This document shows, one piece after another, positions 16,878 to 22,929 of a DNA stretch of 32,362 nt. Under the pieces are notes generated by a model. It saw nothing but the letters and a program-made list of their open reading frames with translations. It ran no database searches and was not told the origin of the DNA. The translations under genes and the position numbers were made by a program. The DNA is from Bacteroidota bacterium. Lineage in GTDB: Bacteria > Bacteroidota > Ignavibacteria > Kapaibacteriales > UBA2268. Location: positions 1 to 32,362 of the forward strand of contig WRLB01000016.1 of assembly GCA_009777815.1 (NCBI GenBank). Direction: 5' to 3'. The first letter of the stretch is position 1. The number at the start of each line of letters is the position of its first letter.

Positions 16878-18380
16878 TTATCTAACATTTCTTGCGTTTT
16901 TCAGCATAAAATGAAGACGATTATGGACATTTACATCACTTACGCCACTATCAAAATCTAAAAATAATAAATTCATTTTTGGATAATGTTCTTTAATTTT
17001 CTTTTCTATTCCTTTTGAAATAATGTGATTTGCGATGCATCCGAATGGTTGCAAACTTACTACGTTTTGCACATTATGTTTATCAAAATTGCCTATTTCG
17101 GCGGGTATTAGCCATCCTTCTCCGAATTGTGTTGCTAAACTAATTATCTTTGCTGCTTCGCGGGCATCTTCATTTATATCACCAAAATCTGTCCATAATT
17201 TATAATTTTTTGCTACATCAGATACTTTTTTCATTGCTCGCTTTAATTGTATTTGCAATATTTTTGGAACTATATCATTAAACACATTTCTTTCCACTAA
17301 ATTCAAATCAACATCTGCTTTTCTATTTACAAAATACTGCACAAAAAAACTTAAAAGTGAAGGCATAACTACCTCTGCACCTTGCTCCACCAACCAATTT
17401 ACAACACCTTTATGTCCCACATTATTATATTTTACATATATTTCGCCAACAATTCCTATTTTCGGCGGTTCTTTAGATAAATCCAGCACGTTGTTAAAAT
17501 CTTCTACAGCCGTTTCAAGCAATGATAATAGCCCTTTAGAATCTTTATTACGAACATAATTTTGAGATTTTTTTATATACTTATCTCTGATATTAGTAAT
17601 ATATTCTATCGTTGTCATTTCTTTTAATAATTCTTGCTTTAAATCCTTGCTATGAGCAACTGCACTATAATACATTTTAGAAATAGAATCAGCAAAAAGT
17701 ATAGCATACATAGCAATATTTATAAGTGGTTTCCAATCAAGCACAAACTCCTGCTGATTATTAATACCATCACTAAATGCAATACTAATCACAGGAATAT
17801 CATTATAATCGGCAGCAATCATTGCTTTTTTAATAAGCATAATATAATTAGTGGCACGACATTGCCCACCCGTCTGCGATATGCCAAGAACTATATCCTT
17901 CGTATCATAATCACCCGACCTCAAGGCACGAATAAAATCACCAATAACAAGTGTCGCAGGATAACATATTTCATTATTAGAAAATTGCAAACCAAGTTGA
18001 ATGGACTCATCATTACTTGGCGGAAGCGTCTTAATTTTGTAACCCATCATTTCAAAAAATGTTTCTACAAACGGCGAATAAAAATCGGAAAAATGCGGGA
18101 CAAGTATAGTTTTCTTTTTATCTGTTTTTTTGTATATAGGAGTTTGCGGTAGGGGTTCAGATTTAATATCTTCTGTTCTTAATTTAAGTGACTCAAGCAA
18201 AGAACGAACACGTAGTTTCAGCGAGCCGATATTATTTACGTCATCTACTTTAAGTAGTGTCATAGTTTTGCCTTTTGCTTTAAGAATTTCTGCTACTTCA
18301 TCTACAACAAAAGCATCAGGTCCGCAACCGAAAGAAGTAATTTCTACAAAATGTATATCGGGTTTATTATTTTTATTCAT
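16878..18380 (-). CDS. 2-hydroxyacyl-CoA dehydratase-like protein, stand-alone C-terminal half
   Basis: The sequence resembles the C-terminal half of the very large (about 1,400 aa) 'CoA-substrate-specific enzyme activase' proteins, in which one or two BadF/HgdC ATPase domains are followed by a DUF2229/HgdB-like region. Diagnostic stretches are EITSFGCGPDAFVVDEVAEIL, LQFSNNEICYPATLVIGDF, ISQTGGQCRATNYIMLIKKA and SLQPFGCIANHIISKGIEKK; their cysteines may bind an iron-sulfur cluster. Here the 500-residue protein begins at its own ATG with a TATTTTTG promoter octamer 21 bases before it. The ATPase half is therefore missing or encoded elsewhere. The substrate is unknown in this family. Confidence 0.8.
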   Translation of the reverse strand: MNKNNKPDIHFVEITSFGCGPDAFVVDEVAEILKAKGKTMTLLKVDDVNNIGSLKLRVRSLLESLKLRTEDIKSEPLPQTPIYKKTDKKKTILVPHFSDFYSPFVETFFEMMGYKIKTLPPSNDESIQLGLQFSNNEICYPATLVIGDFIRALRSGDYDTKDIVLGISQTGGQCRATNYIMLIKKAMIAADYNDIPVISIAFSDGINNQQEFVLDWKPLINIAMYAILFADSISKMYYSAVAHSKDLKQELLKEMTTIEYITNIRDKYIKKSQNYVRNKDSKGLLSLLETAVEDFNNVLDLSKEPPKIGIVGEIYVKYNNVGHKGVVNWLVEQGAEVVMPSLLSFFVQYFVNRKADVDLNLVERNVFNDIVPKILQIQLKRAMKKVSDVAKNYKLWTDFGDINEDAREAAKIISLATQFGEGWLIPAEIGNFDKHNVQNVVSLQPFGCIANHIISKGIEKKIKEHYPKMNLLFLDFDSGVSDVNVHNRLHFMLKNARNVR

Positions 18381-18400
18381 TGGTATAGGATTGTATTTTG

Positions 18401-18408
18401 CAAAAATA
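18401..18408 (-). promoter_or_regulatory. -7 promoter element for the dehydratase-like gene
   Basis: TATTTTTG on the minus strand, 21 bases before the ATG at 18380. It supports an independent start for this half-length protein. Confidence 0.5.
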
Positions 18409-18447
18409 GTAAAATTAGTTAATATTTTTGTTATAGTTCCTATAAAT

Positions 18448-18518
18448 ATGCCATACTGAATTTATTTTGGCATCTCCTTGTTTAATAAAGGGATTCCGAA
18501 ACAAGTTCGGTGTGACAG
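18448..18518. repeat. Dispersed inverted-repeat element
   Basis: Arms ATGCCATACTGAATTTATTTTGGCATCTCC and GGGATTCCGAAACAAGTTCGGTGTGACAG, each with internal dyad, flank a short AT spacer. This is another copy of the family, upstream of the dehydratase-like gene. Confidence 0.7.
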
Positions 18519-18540
18519 AAGCAAAAATTCGGTTATTCAG

Positions 18541-18600
18541 CAAGGGGGCAAGCCCCCTTGTTAAAATAACGATTGTTTAACACGGGGGCTTGCCCCCGTG
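18541..18600. repeat. Two 20-base GC-rich palindromes
   Basis: CAAGGGGGCAAGCCCCCTTG (18541-18560) and CACGGGGGCTTGCCCCCGTG (18581-18600), 20 bases apart. Each has a 9-base stem and a 2-base centre. Their G+C content contrasts sharply with the surrounding AT-rich DNA. They abut the first 21-bp array. Confidence 0.85.
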
Positions 18601-18607
18601 CTATTTT

Positions 18608-18733
18608 ACTCGTATTTAACAACATTTTACTCGGACTTAACTAATTTTTACTTATTCTTAACAACTTTTTGCTCGGAATTAACAACTTTTTGCTTGGACT
18701 TAACAACTTTTTGCTCATTCTTAACTAATTTAA
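18608..18733. repeat. 21-bp tandem array A (six units)
   Basis: Six contiguous 21-base units, consensus near GCTCGGACTTAACAACTTTTT. Differences cluster in the first eight bases (CTCGTA, CTCGGA, CTTATT, CTCATT), while TTAAC and the T run are kept. It lies in the divergent gap between the dehydratase-like gene and fliP. No coding potential is seen. Confidence 0.9.
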
Positions 18734-18798
18734 TAACAAATTAATAATCTCACTTTACTAAATATATAAAAACTTTAATTAGATAAAAACTAAAATCA

Positions 18799-19029
18799 GT
18801 AGGATTTCCTCCTCATTAGGTAGGATTTTCTACTCATTGGGTAGGAAATCCTACTCATTAGGTAGGATTTTCTACTCATTAGGTAGGAAAACCTACTCAT
18901 TGGGTAGAAAAACCTACTCATTGGGTAGGATTTTCTACTCATTAGGTAGGATTTTCTACTCATTGGGTAGGAAAACCTACTCATTAGGTAGAAAAACCTA
19001 CTGGTTTTGGGAGGTAATCCTACTAATTT
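18799..19029. repeat. 21-bp tandem array B (ten units plus a degenerate one)
   Basis: Ten units of exactly 21 bases, such as GTAGGATTTTCTACTCATTGG, and a decayed eleventh. Each unit has a 14-base dyad (GTAGGAAAACCTAC or GTAGGATTTTCTAC) and a constant TCATTRG spacer. Because 21 is divisible by three, heptapeptide ORFs run through on both strands; these are not believed to be genes. The array ends about 170 bases before fliP. Confidence 0.92.
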
Positions 19030-19197
19030 TTTAATGAAAAGTATTTGTCATTTTGCACTTATTTCGGCATCTCTTAATTATTTATTAATTTCTTTGGCTA
19101 ATATTACTTTTTTGTATAATAATATATAAGCGAGCAAAATATAATATACTAACAATAATAATTTTCCGTCTGGCATATAAATTGTGTAATATGAAAT

Positions 19198-19953
19198 ATG
19201 AAAGCAAAATATTTATTATTAATAATTTTTATATTCTTTGCATTTGGAAGCATAGAAGTATTTTCGCAAAATCTCTCGCTTCCAAAAATTTCATTAGGAG
19301 TAGATGAAACAAATAACTCGCCACAAGAATTTTCAACAACTATCCAAATACTTTTAGTACTTACTGTTCTTACGCTTGCTCCATCAATTCTTGTAATGAT
19401 GACTTGTTTTACGCGTTTTATAGTAGTATTTCATTTTTTAAGAACGGCTTTGGGAACTGCTACTCAACCGCCGAACCAATTACTTACCAGTTTTGCTTTG
19501 TTTCTTACTATATTTATTATGCAGCCCGTATTGAATGAAGCAAATGAAAATGGTTTGCAACCTTATCTAAATGACGAAATTACGCAATCGGTCGCTATTG
19601 ATAATATGATGTCACCATTTAGAGATTTTATGCTGAAACATACAAGGGAAGAAGATTTAGGACTATTTATTAAACTAACAGGCGGCGAACAACCTAATTC
19701 TATTGAAGATGTATCTATTTGGTCTATTATTCCTGCATATACAATCAGTGAATTAAAAATTGCTTTTCAAATAGGTTTTCTTATTTTCATACCTTTTTTA
19801 ATGCTTGATATGATTATTGCATCTACTCTTATGTCGTTGGGGATGATGCTTTTGCCACCTCAGATGATATCTCTTCCTATTAAGGTTTTGTTATTTATTT
19901 TAGTAGATGGCTGGTATTTAATTGTAGATTCATTAATTAAAAGTATCGGTTAA
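19198..19953 (+). CDS. fliP: Flagellar biosynthesis protein FliP
   Basis: FliP forms, with FliQ and FliR, the export gate of the flagellar type III secretion system in the inner membrane. The 251 residues show a cleavable signal peptide (about 1-23), a membrane segment, then the family signature LAPSILVMMTCFTRFIVVFHFLRTALGTATQPPNQLLTSFALFLTIFIMQP. After a periplasmic stretch come two more membrane helices ending LPIKVLLFILVDGWYLIVDSL. The sequence looks intact. No other flagellar or type III secretion gene is in the window, so it is an isolated fliP. An ATG seven bases upstream is out of frame. The 21-bp arrays occupy its upstream region. Confidence 0.95.
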   Translation: MKAKYLLLIIFIFFAFGSIEVFSQNLSLPKISLGVDETNNSPQEFSTTIQILLVLTVLTLAPSILVMMTCFTRFIVVFHFLRTALGTATQPPNQLLTSFALFLTIFIMQPVLNEANENGLQPYLNDEITQSVAIDNMMSPFRDFMLKHTREEDLGLFIKLTGGEQPNSIEDVSIWSIIPAYTISELKIAFQIGFLIFIPFLMLDMIIASTLMSLGMMLLPPQMISLPIKVLLFILVDGWYLIVDSLIKSIG

Positions 19954-19972
19954 ATATTTTATTATTTCATTC

Positions 19973-19991
19973 TGTTATGCTGAACTTGTTA
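19973..19991. repeat. Solo arm of the dispersed repeat
   Basis: GTTATGCTGAACTTGTTAC, one arm only, in the convergent gap between fliP and the coiled-coil gene. Confidence 0.45.
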
Positions 19992-19996
19992 CAATT

Positions 19997-20839
19997 TTAA
20001 TATGTTCTTATTCCGCCTGTCCAATATTCTACTTTATCATTGATAATTTGAATAACACCGATACCATATTCTTTTGCTTCTTTTATTGCGTCTTTATCAA
20101 AACTTGCTCCGCCAATACCTAAAATTATCTTATATTTTGCAAACTCTGAAAAAAGTTTTCTAAAATTATCTACTTGTTCTGTTGCAAGTTTAATAACATC
20201 TTGTATTCGGACTCTGTGCTTTGTTTCAATGAGGGAAATAGTATCGCAATTAGTTAAAACTATATCAAATTCACCTTCTAAATTAAGTGATTTTATTTTT
20301 TTATGTTTATTTATTTCTATGTAATGAAATTCAATTCCTGCGAATTTCATATCTTTTTCTAATGAATTATAAATCATTTGTTCTGCTGCAATTCCATTGG
20401 AATCGGCGACACCAGCGATATTGCGAGTAAGTTCTTTTATTTTTTTATTCGTTTCTGCGGAATTTTCTTTTATTTGTCTATCAGTTTCGGCGGATCTTTT
20501 ATCTGCCGCTGCAGCCATCTCTTTGATTTGTTTGTCGGTTTCGGCAGCCCTTTCTTTTATCATTTTGTCGGTTTCGGCGGATCTTTTATCTGCCGCTGCA
20601 GCCATCTCTTTGATTTGTTTGTCGGTTTCTGCGGCTCTTTCTTTTATCATTTTGTCGGTTTCGGCAGCCCTTTCTTTTATCATTTTGTCGGTTTCGGCGG
20701 ACCTTTTATCTTGTGCTACCTGCATTTCTTTTAATGATTTTTGGAATCTTGTATTCTCTTCACTTATTTTGATATTCTCTTCACTTATTTTAAGAATTGC
20801 TTGATTAATTCTATCAAGTATTGTGTTATTATCTGTCAT
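19997..20839 (-). CDS. Coiled-coil protein with C-terminal PD-(D/E)XK nuclease-like domain
   Basis: Function not established. Residues about 1-140 form a long charged coiled coil built from repeats of ADKRSAETDK, MIKERAAETDK and QIKEMAAAADK, spaced in 7- and 11-residue steps. Residues about 145-280 contain GEFDIVLTNCDTISLIETKHRV, an arrangement (D, then E-x-K on the next strand) typical of PD-(D/E)XK nuclease-fold proteins, followed by KIILGIGGASFDKDAIKEAKEYGIGVIQI. This resembles the coiled-coil plus nuclease-fold proteins often labelled DUF3782 or hypothetical in AT-rich genomes; that label is from memory. The coiled-coil DNA contains a near-perfect 87-base tandem duplication. A paralogue enters at the window's right edge. 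TATTTTTG lies 30 bases upstream. Confidence 0.75.
   Translation of the reverse strand: MTDNNTILDRINQAILKISEENIKISEENTRFQKSLKEMQVAQDKRSAETDKMIKERAAETDKMIKERAAETDKQIKEMAAAADKRSAETDKMIKERAAETDKQIKEMAAAADKRSAETDRQIKENSAETNKKIKELTRNIAGVADSNGIAAEQMIYNSLEKDMKFAGIEFHYIEINKHKKIKSLNLEGEFDIVLTNCDTISLIETKHRVRIQDVIKLATEQVDNFRKLFSEFAKYKIILGIGGASFDKDAIKEAKEYGIGVIQIINDKVEYWTGGIRTY
20492..20665. repeat. Two-copy 87-bp coding repeat in the coiled coil
   Basis: GGATCTTTTATCTGCCGCTG... recurs 87 bases (29 codons) later, at 20492 and 20579, nearly identical. It keeps frame and changes coiled-coil length, so copy number could vary between strains. Confidence 0.85.
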
Positions 20840-20868
20840 AATTTTATTTTAATTTATTTAATTTTCTA

Positions 20869-20876
20869 CAAAAATA
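20869..20876 (-). promoter_or_regulatory. -7 promoter element for the coiled-coil nuclease-like gene
   Basis: TATTTTTG on the minus strand, 30 bases before the ATG. Confidence 0.5.
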
Positions 20877-20911
20877 ATAAAATATTTAAATACTTTACTA
20901 TTTCATTCTAT

Positions 20912-20935
20912 TATGCTGAAATAAGCTCAGCATAT
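20912..20935. repeat. Short hairpin copy of the dispersed repeat
   Basis: TATGCTGAAATAAGCTCAGCATA forms a small stem (TGCTGA/TCAGCA) and matches one arm of the dispersed family. It lies just past the DUF3943-like stop. Confidence 0.5.
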
Positions 20936-20957
20936 TCAGATTTTAGTTTATCTAAAC

Positions 20958-21686
20958 TCATTTAAAATTATAATTGATAGAAAAAGTATAGCCAATAGGA
21001 TTAATATAATAATTCATTGTAAAAGAACTATCTTTTTTATTTGTGAATATAGCAACTAATTCATTGGCAGGATCAATCAAAAATGCAGCAAAATGACCTA
21101 AAAATTTACTATTTAATACTCGGTAATTATTTTTTACTATTCCTCGCTTCGCTAAATAAAATGCTTCGCCCATAACAGACCCCAACACAGGCGTAATAAT
21201 TAAATCCTGAGTTGAAGGAACTTCTGCTAACGCTTCAAAGCCATACTCCCACAAAAAAGTAGACATCGCAGCCGAATATAAAAAACAATAACCAGGATGA
21301 TAATCCAAAGAACGTGCAGACATATAAAAAACACCGCCCCAATAAGGATGTGCTAAATAATTCCAAAATAAAAGATCATTATCCTTTTTAGGACCTATTT
21401 TAACATTATTTAACCATTTATCAAATACATTTTTTGTATTCAGATTCTTTTTATCCCAACTTGTAACATTTTCAGGAAGCAAATATAATAAACCCATAAC
21501 ACTAACAGCCCCGCCCACAAATATACCTGTATTAAGCAAAAGCCCTTTTTCTGCTGAACAAGTATCAAACAATTTGTAATCTCTTTTATAAATATCTTGC
21601 TCGCAATCGCAATTACTATTATTATTTGCTTGCGATTGTGTTATAAAAGAAATAAATAAAAATATGATTGCTAATATATGTTTCAT
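20958..21686 (-). CDS. DUF3943-like envelope protein
   Basis: The function is unknown. The protein has a signal peptide (about 1-20, ending SQAN), a short Cys-containing linker (NCDCEQD), a hydrophobic segment around 50-68, and a conserved-looking core FWNYLAHPYWGGVFYMSARSLDY followed by FLWEYGFEALAEVPSTQDLIITPVLGSVMGEA. That core matches my recollection of DUF3943 proteins, which are predicted outer-membrane or periplasmic proteins of Gram-negative bacteria. The C-terminal strands end in YTFSINYNFK, with a terminal aromatic/hydrophobic alternation typical of outer-membrane beta-barrels. Membrane association is inferred. It is flanked on both sides by dispersed repeat copies. Confidence 0.65.
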   Translation of the reverse strand: MKHILAIIFLFISFITQSQANNNSNCDCEQDIYKRDYKLFDTCSAEKGLLLNTGIFVGGAVSVMGLLYLLPENVTSWDKKNLNTKNVFDKWLNNVKIGPKKDNDLLFWNYLAHPYWGGVFYMSARSLDYHPGYCFLYSAAMSTFLWEYGFEALAEVPSTQDLIITPVLGSVMGEAFYLAKRGIVKNNYRVLNSKFLGHFAAFLIDPANELVAIFTNKKDSSFTMNYYINPIGYTFSINYNFK

Positions 21687-21701
21687 TTCTATTTTTTTTC
21701 T

Positions 21702-21769
21702 GTAATTCCGAACTTGTTTCGGAATCTCTTTTTATAATTATGAGATGCCGAAACAAGTTCAGCATAACG
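21702..21769. repeat. Dispersed inverted-repeat element
   Basis: Arms GTAATTCCGAACTTGTTTCGGAATCTC and GAGATGCCGAAACAAGTTCAGCATAAC face each other across an AT spacer; upstream of the DUF3943-like gene. Confidence 0.75.
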
Positions 21770-21783
21770 ATGTTTAAATTTTT

Positions 21784-21811
21784 GTCATTCCGAACTTGTT
21801 TCGGCACCTCT
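21784..21811. repeat. Additional repeat arm abutting the antitoxin gene
   Basis: GTCATTCCGAACTTGTTTCGGCACCTC, one arm of the dispersed repeat, ending six bases from the antitoxin stop. Confidence 0.65.
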
Positions 21812-21816
21812 TTTTC

Positions 21817-22002
21817 TTATCTATATGTCATTTCTTTAACATCAACAAATAGGTCATCTCGTCCCATTTTTCGTAATTGTTCGTTAAATTGGAGTTCTAT
21901 TTTTAATATTTCTTTTTTCTTTTCATAACCTTTTTTGAACTCCTTGTCTTGTAGTTGCTCATTTAAAAAATCATTAAAATCAATACAGCAATCGTTTAAC
22001 AT
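21817..22002 (-). CDS. Small antitoxin-like partner of the RelE/HigB toxin
   Basis: A 61-residue acidic/basic protein directly following the toxin gene: the toxin stop TAA touches this ATG, and a GGAG in the last toxin codons is its ribosome binding site. The N terminus (DFNDFLNEQLQDKEFKKGYEKKKEILKIELQ) resembles the start of HigA-type antitoxins, where a similar helix precedes an XRE helix-turn-helix. Here the DNA-binding part is absent: the protein continues FNEQLRKMGRDDLFVDVKEMTYR and ends. A dispersed repeat arm begins six bases past the stop. It could be a shortened antitoxin or a natural family that lacks the HTH. Confidence 0.7.
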   Translation of the reverse strand: MLNDCCIDFNDFLNEQLQDKEFKKGYEKKKEILKIELQFNEQLRKMGRDDLFVDVKEMTYR

Positions 22003-22392
22003 TTATGCTCCTTTTATATTATCTATTTTATATCTATTTAGAAAATCGTTTTTATATTTTATTGCTTTTTTTATTTCATTTTCAGGCACTTTTTCTGTTT
22101 TTTTTATAAAAGTGTGAGTTAATACAATATAATTTTCATAACAAAAAAAGTATAATGTTCTAGTGTTATCGCCTGACAATTTAATTCTTAATTCATAAAT
22201 ATCATCACCTAAATAATCACATTGTGGTCGTCTTAATTTAAATCCTTCATTTTTTAATAATTCTATACATATTGTCATCCATTCTTTTTCATCTTTGGAT
22301 AATGTTTTCATAAAATCTTTTATTGGGCATTTACCATTTTTATCTTTATATAATTTTATGTTCCATTCTTTTTGTTTTATATCTTTTTTCAT
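22003..22392 (-). CDS. RelE/HigB-family toxin (Gp49-like)
   Basis: A 129-residue protein matching the phage-derived Gp49-like/HigB group of RelE-fold toxins, which usually cleave ribosome-bound mRNA. Matching stretches are DIYELRIKLSGDNTRTLYFFCYENYIVLTHTFIKKTEKVPENEIKKAIKYKNDF; the family core is a YELR strand, an R-x-LYFF strand and an H-x-F-x-KKT-x-x-P turn. It is the first gene of a two-gene unit with the toxin before the antitoxin, the order typical of HigBA. TATTTTTG lies 18 bases before the ATG. Its first nine codons and promoter are duplicated at 22756-22914. Confidence 0.85.
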   Translation of the reverse strand: MKKDIKQKEWNIKLYKDKNGKCPIKDFMKTLSKDEKEWMTICIELLKNEGFKLRRPQCDYLGDDIYELRIKLSGDNTRTLYFFCYENYIVLTHTFIKKTEKVPENEIKKAIKYKNDFLNRYKIDNIKGA

Positions 22393-22534
22393 TTCATTTT
22401 AATTACACACAAAAATAACAAAATATTTAAATATTTTACTAAATACTTTACTATTTTTCTGTCATTCTGAACTCATCTCAGAATTGCCTTTTCTTAATTA
22501 GTAGATGCTGAAATTAGCACGACATAACAGATTT
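22365..22534. repeat. Direct duplication, copy 1 (toxin start and promoter region)
   Basis: Runs from toxin codon 9 back through the ATG, the TATTTTTG element and a degenerate inverted-repeat element. It is closely matched by 22756-22914 in the same orientation. Copy 1 carries 12 extra bases (attttactaaat). Confidence 0.85.
22410..22417 (-). promoter_or_regulatory. -7 promoter element for the toxin-antitoxin pair
   Basis: TATTTTTG on the minus strand, 18 bases before the toxin ATG. Confidence 0.5.
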
Positions 22535-22559
22535 TTTATATAAAATCTTTAAAAAATTG

Positions 22560-22747
22560 CTCTATTTTATGGGGTTATTTCTCTATTTAGTCGAGTTATT
22601 TCTCTATTTTATGGGGTTATTTCTCCATTTATCGGGTAATAACTCCATTTTATGGGGTTATTTCTCTATTTAGTCGAGTTATTTCTCCATTCAGATTGCT
22701 AATAATTCTATTTTATGGGGTTATTTCTCCATTTTATGGGGTTATTT
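22560..22747. repeat. 21-bp tandem array C (nine units)
   Basis: Nine contiguous units, eight of 21 bases and one of 20, consensus CTCYATTTTATGGGGTTATTT. A second type, CTCTATTTAGTCGAGTTATTT, occurs at units 2 and 6. It lies between the two copies of the duplicated toxin upstream segment. No coding potential is seen. Confidence 0.9.
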
Positions 22748-22755
22748 TTAAATCA

Positions 22756-22914
22756 ATTCTTTTTGTTTTATATCTTTTTTCATTTCATTTTAATTACACA
22801 CAAAAATAACAAAATATTTAAATACTTTACTATTTTTTCTGTCATTTCAAACTCGTTTCGGCATTACCTTTTCTTAATTAGTAGGTGCTGAAATTAGCAC
22901 GGCATAATAGATTT
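22756..22914. repeat. Direct duplication, copy 2, with a toxin 5' stub
   Basis: A second copy of the toxin upstream region. On the minus strand it contains an ATG followed by MKKDIKQKE, identical to the toxin start, then diverges into array C. It has its own TATTTTTG at 22801-22808, so a transcript could run from here through array C into the real toxin gene. The MKKDIKQKE stub is not a functional gene. Confidence 0.8.
22801..22808 (-). promoter_or_regulatory. Duplicated -7 promoter element
   Basis: TATTTTTG on the minus strand, same context as 22410-22417. It would transcribe array C toward the toxin gene. Confidence 0.45.
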
Positions 22915-22929
22915 AGTCCCCTAATTTTT

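Noticed and set aside
18796-19034. ORFs of 62 and 65 aa on both strands with heptapeptide repeats (MSRKSYP, GRIFYSL)
   Set aside because: They are a by-product of a 21-base (7-codon) tandem array without stops in frame. There is no ribosome binding site, both strands are equally open, and the internal dyads explain the sequence better.
20378-20804. Plus-strand ORFs of 118 and 135 aa (repeats such as FVGFGGSF and LSVSAALSF)
   Set aside because: Antisense shadows of the repetitive coiled-coil gene on the minus strand.
18608-22747. The tandem arrays as a CRISPR or other spacer-bearing guide array
   Set aside because: Units are contiguous at 21 bases with no unique spacers, and no Cas-like or other nuclease operon is adjacent.
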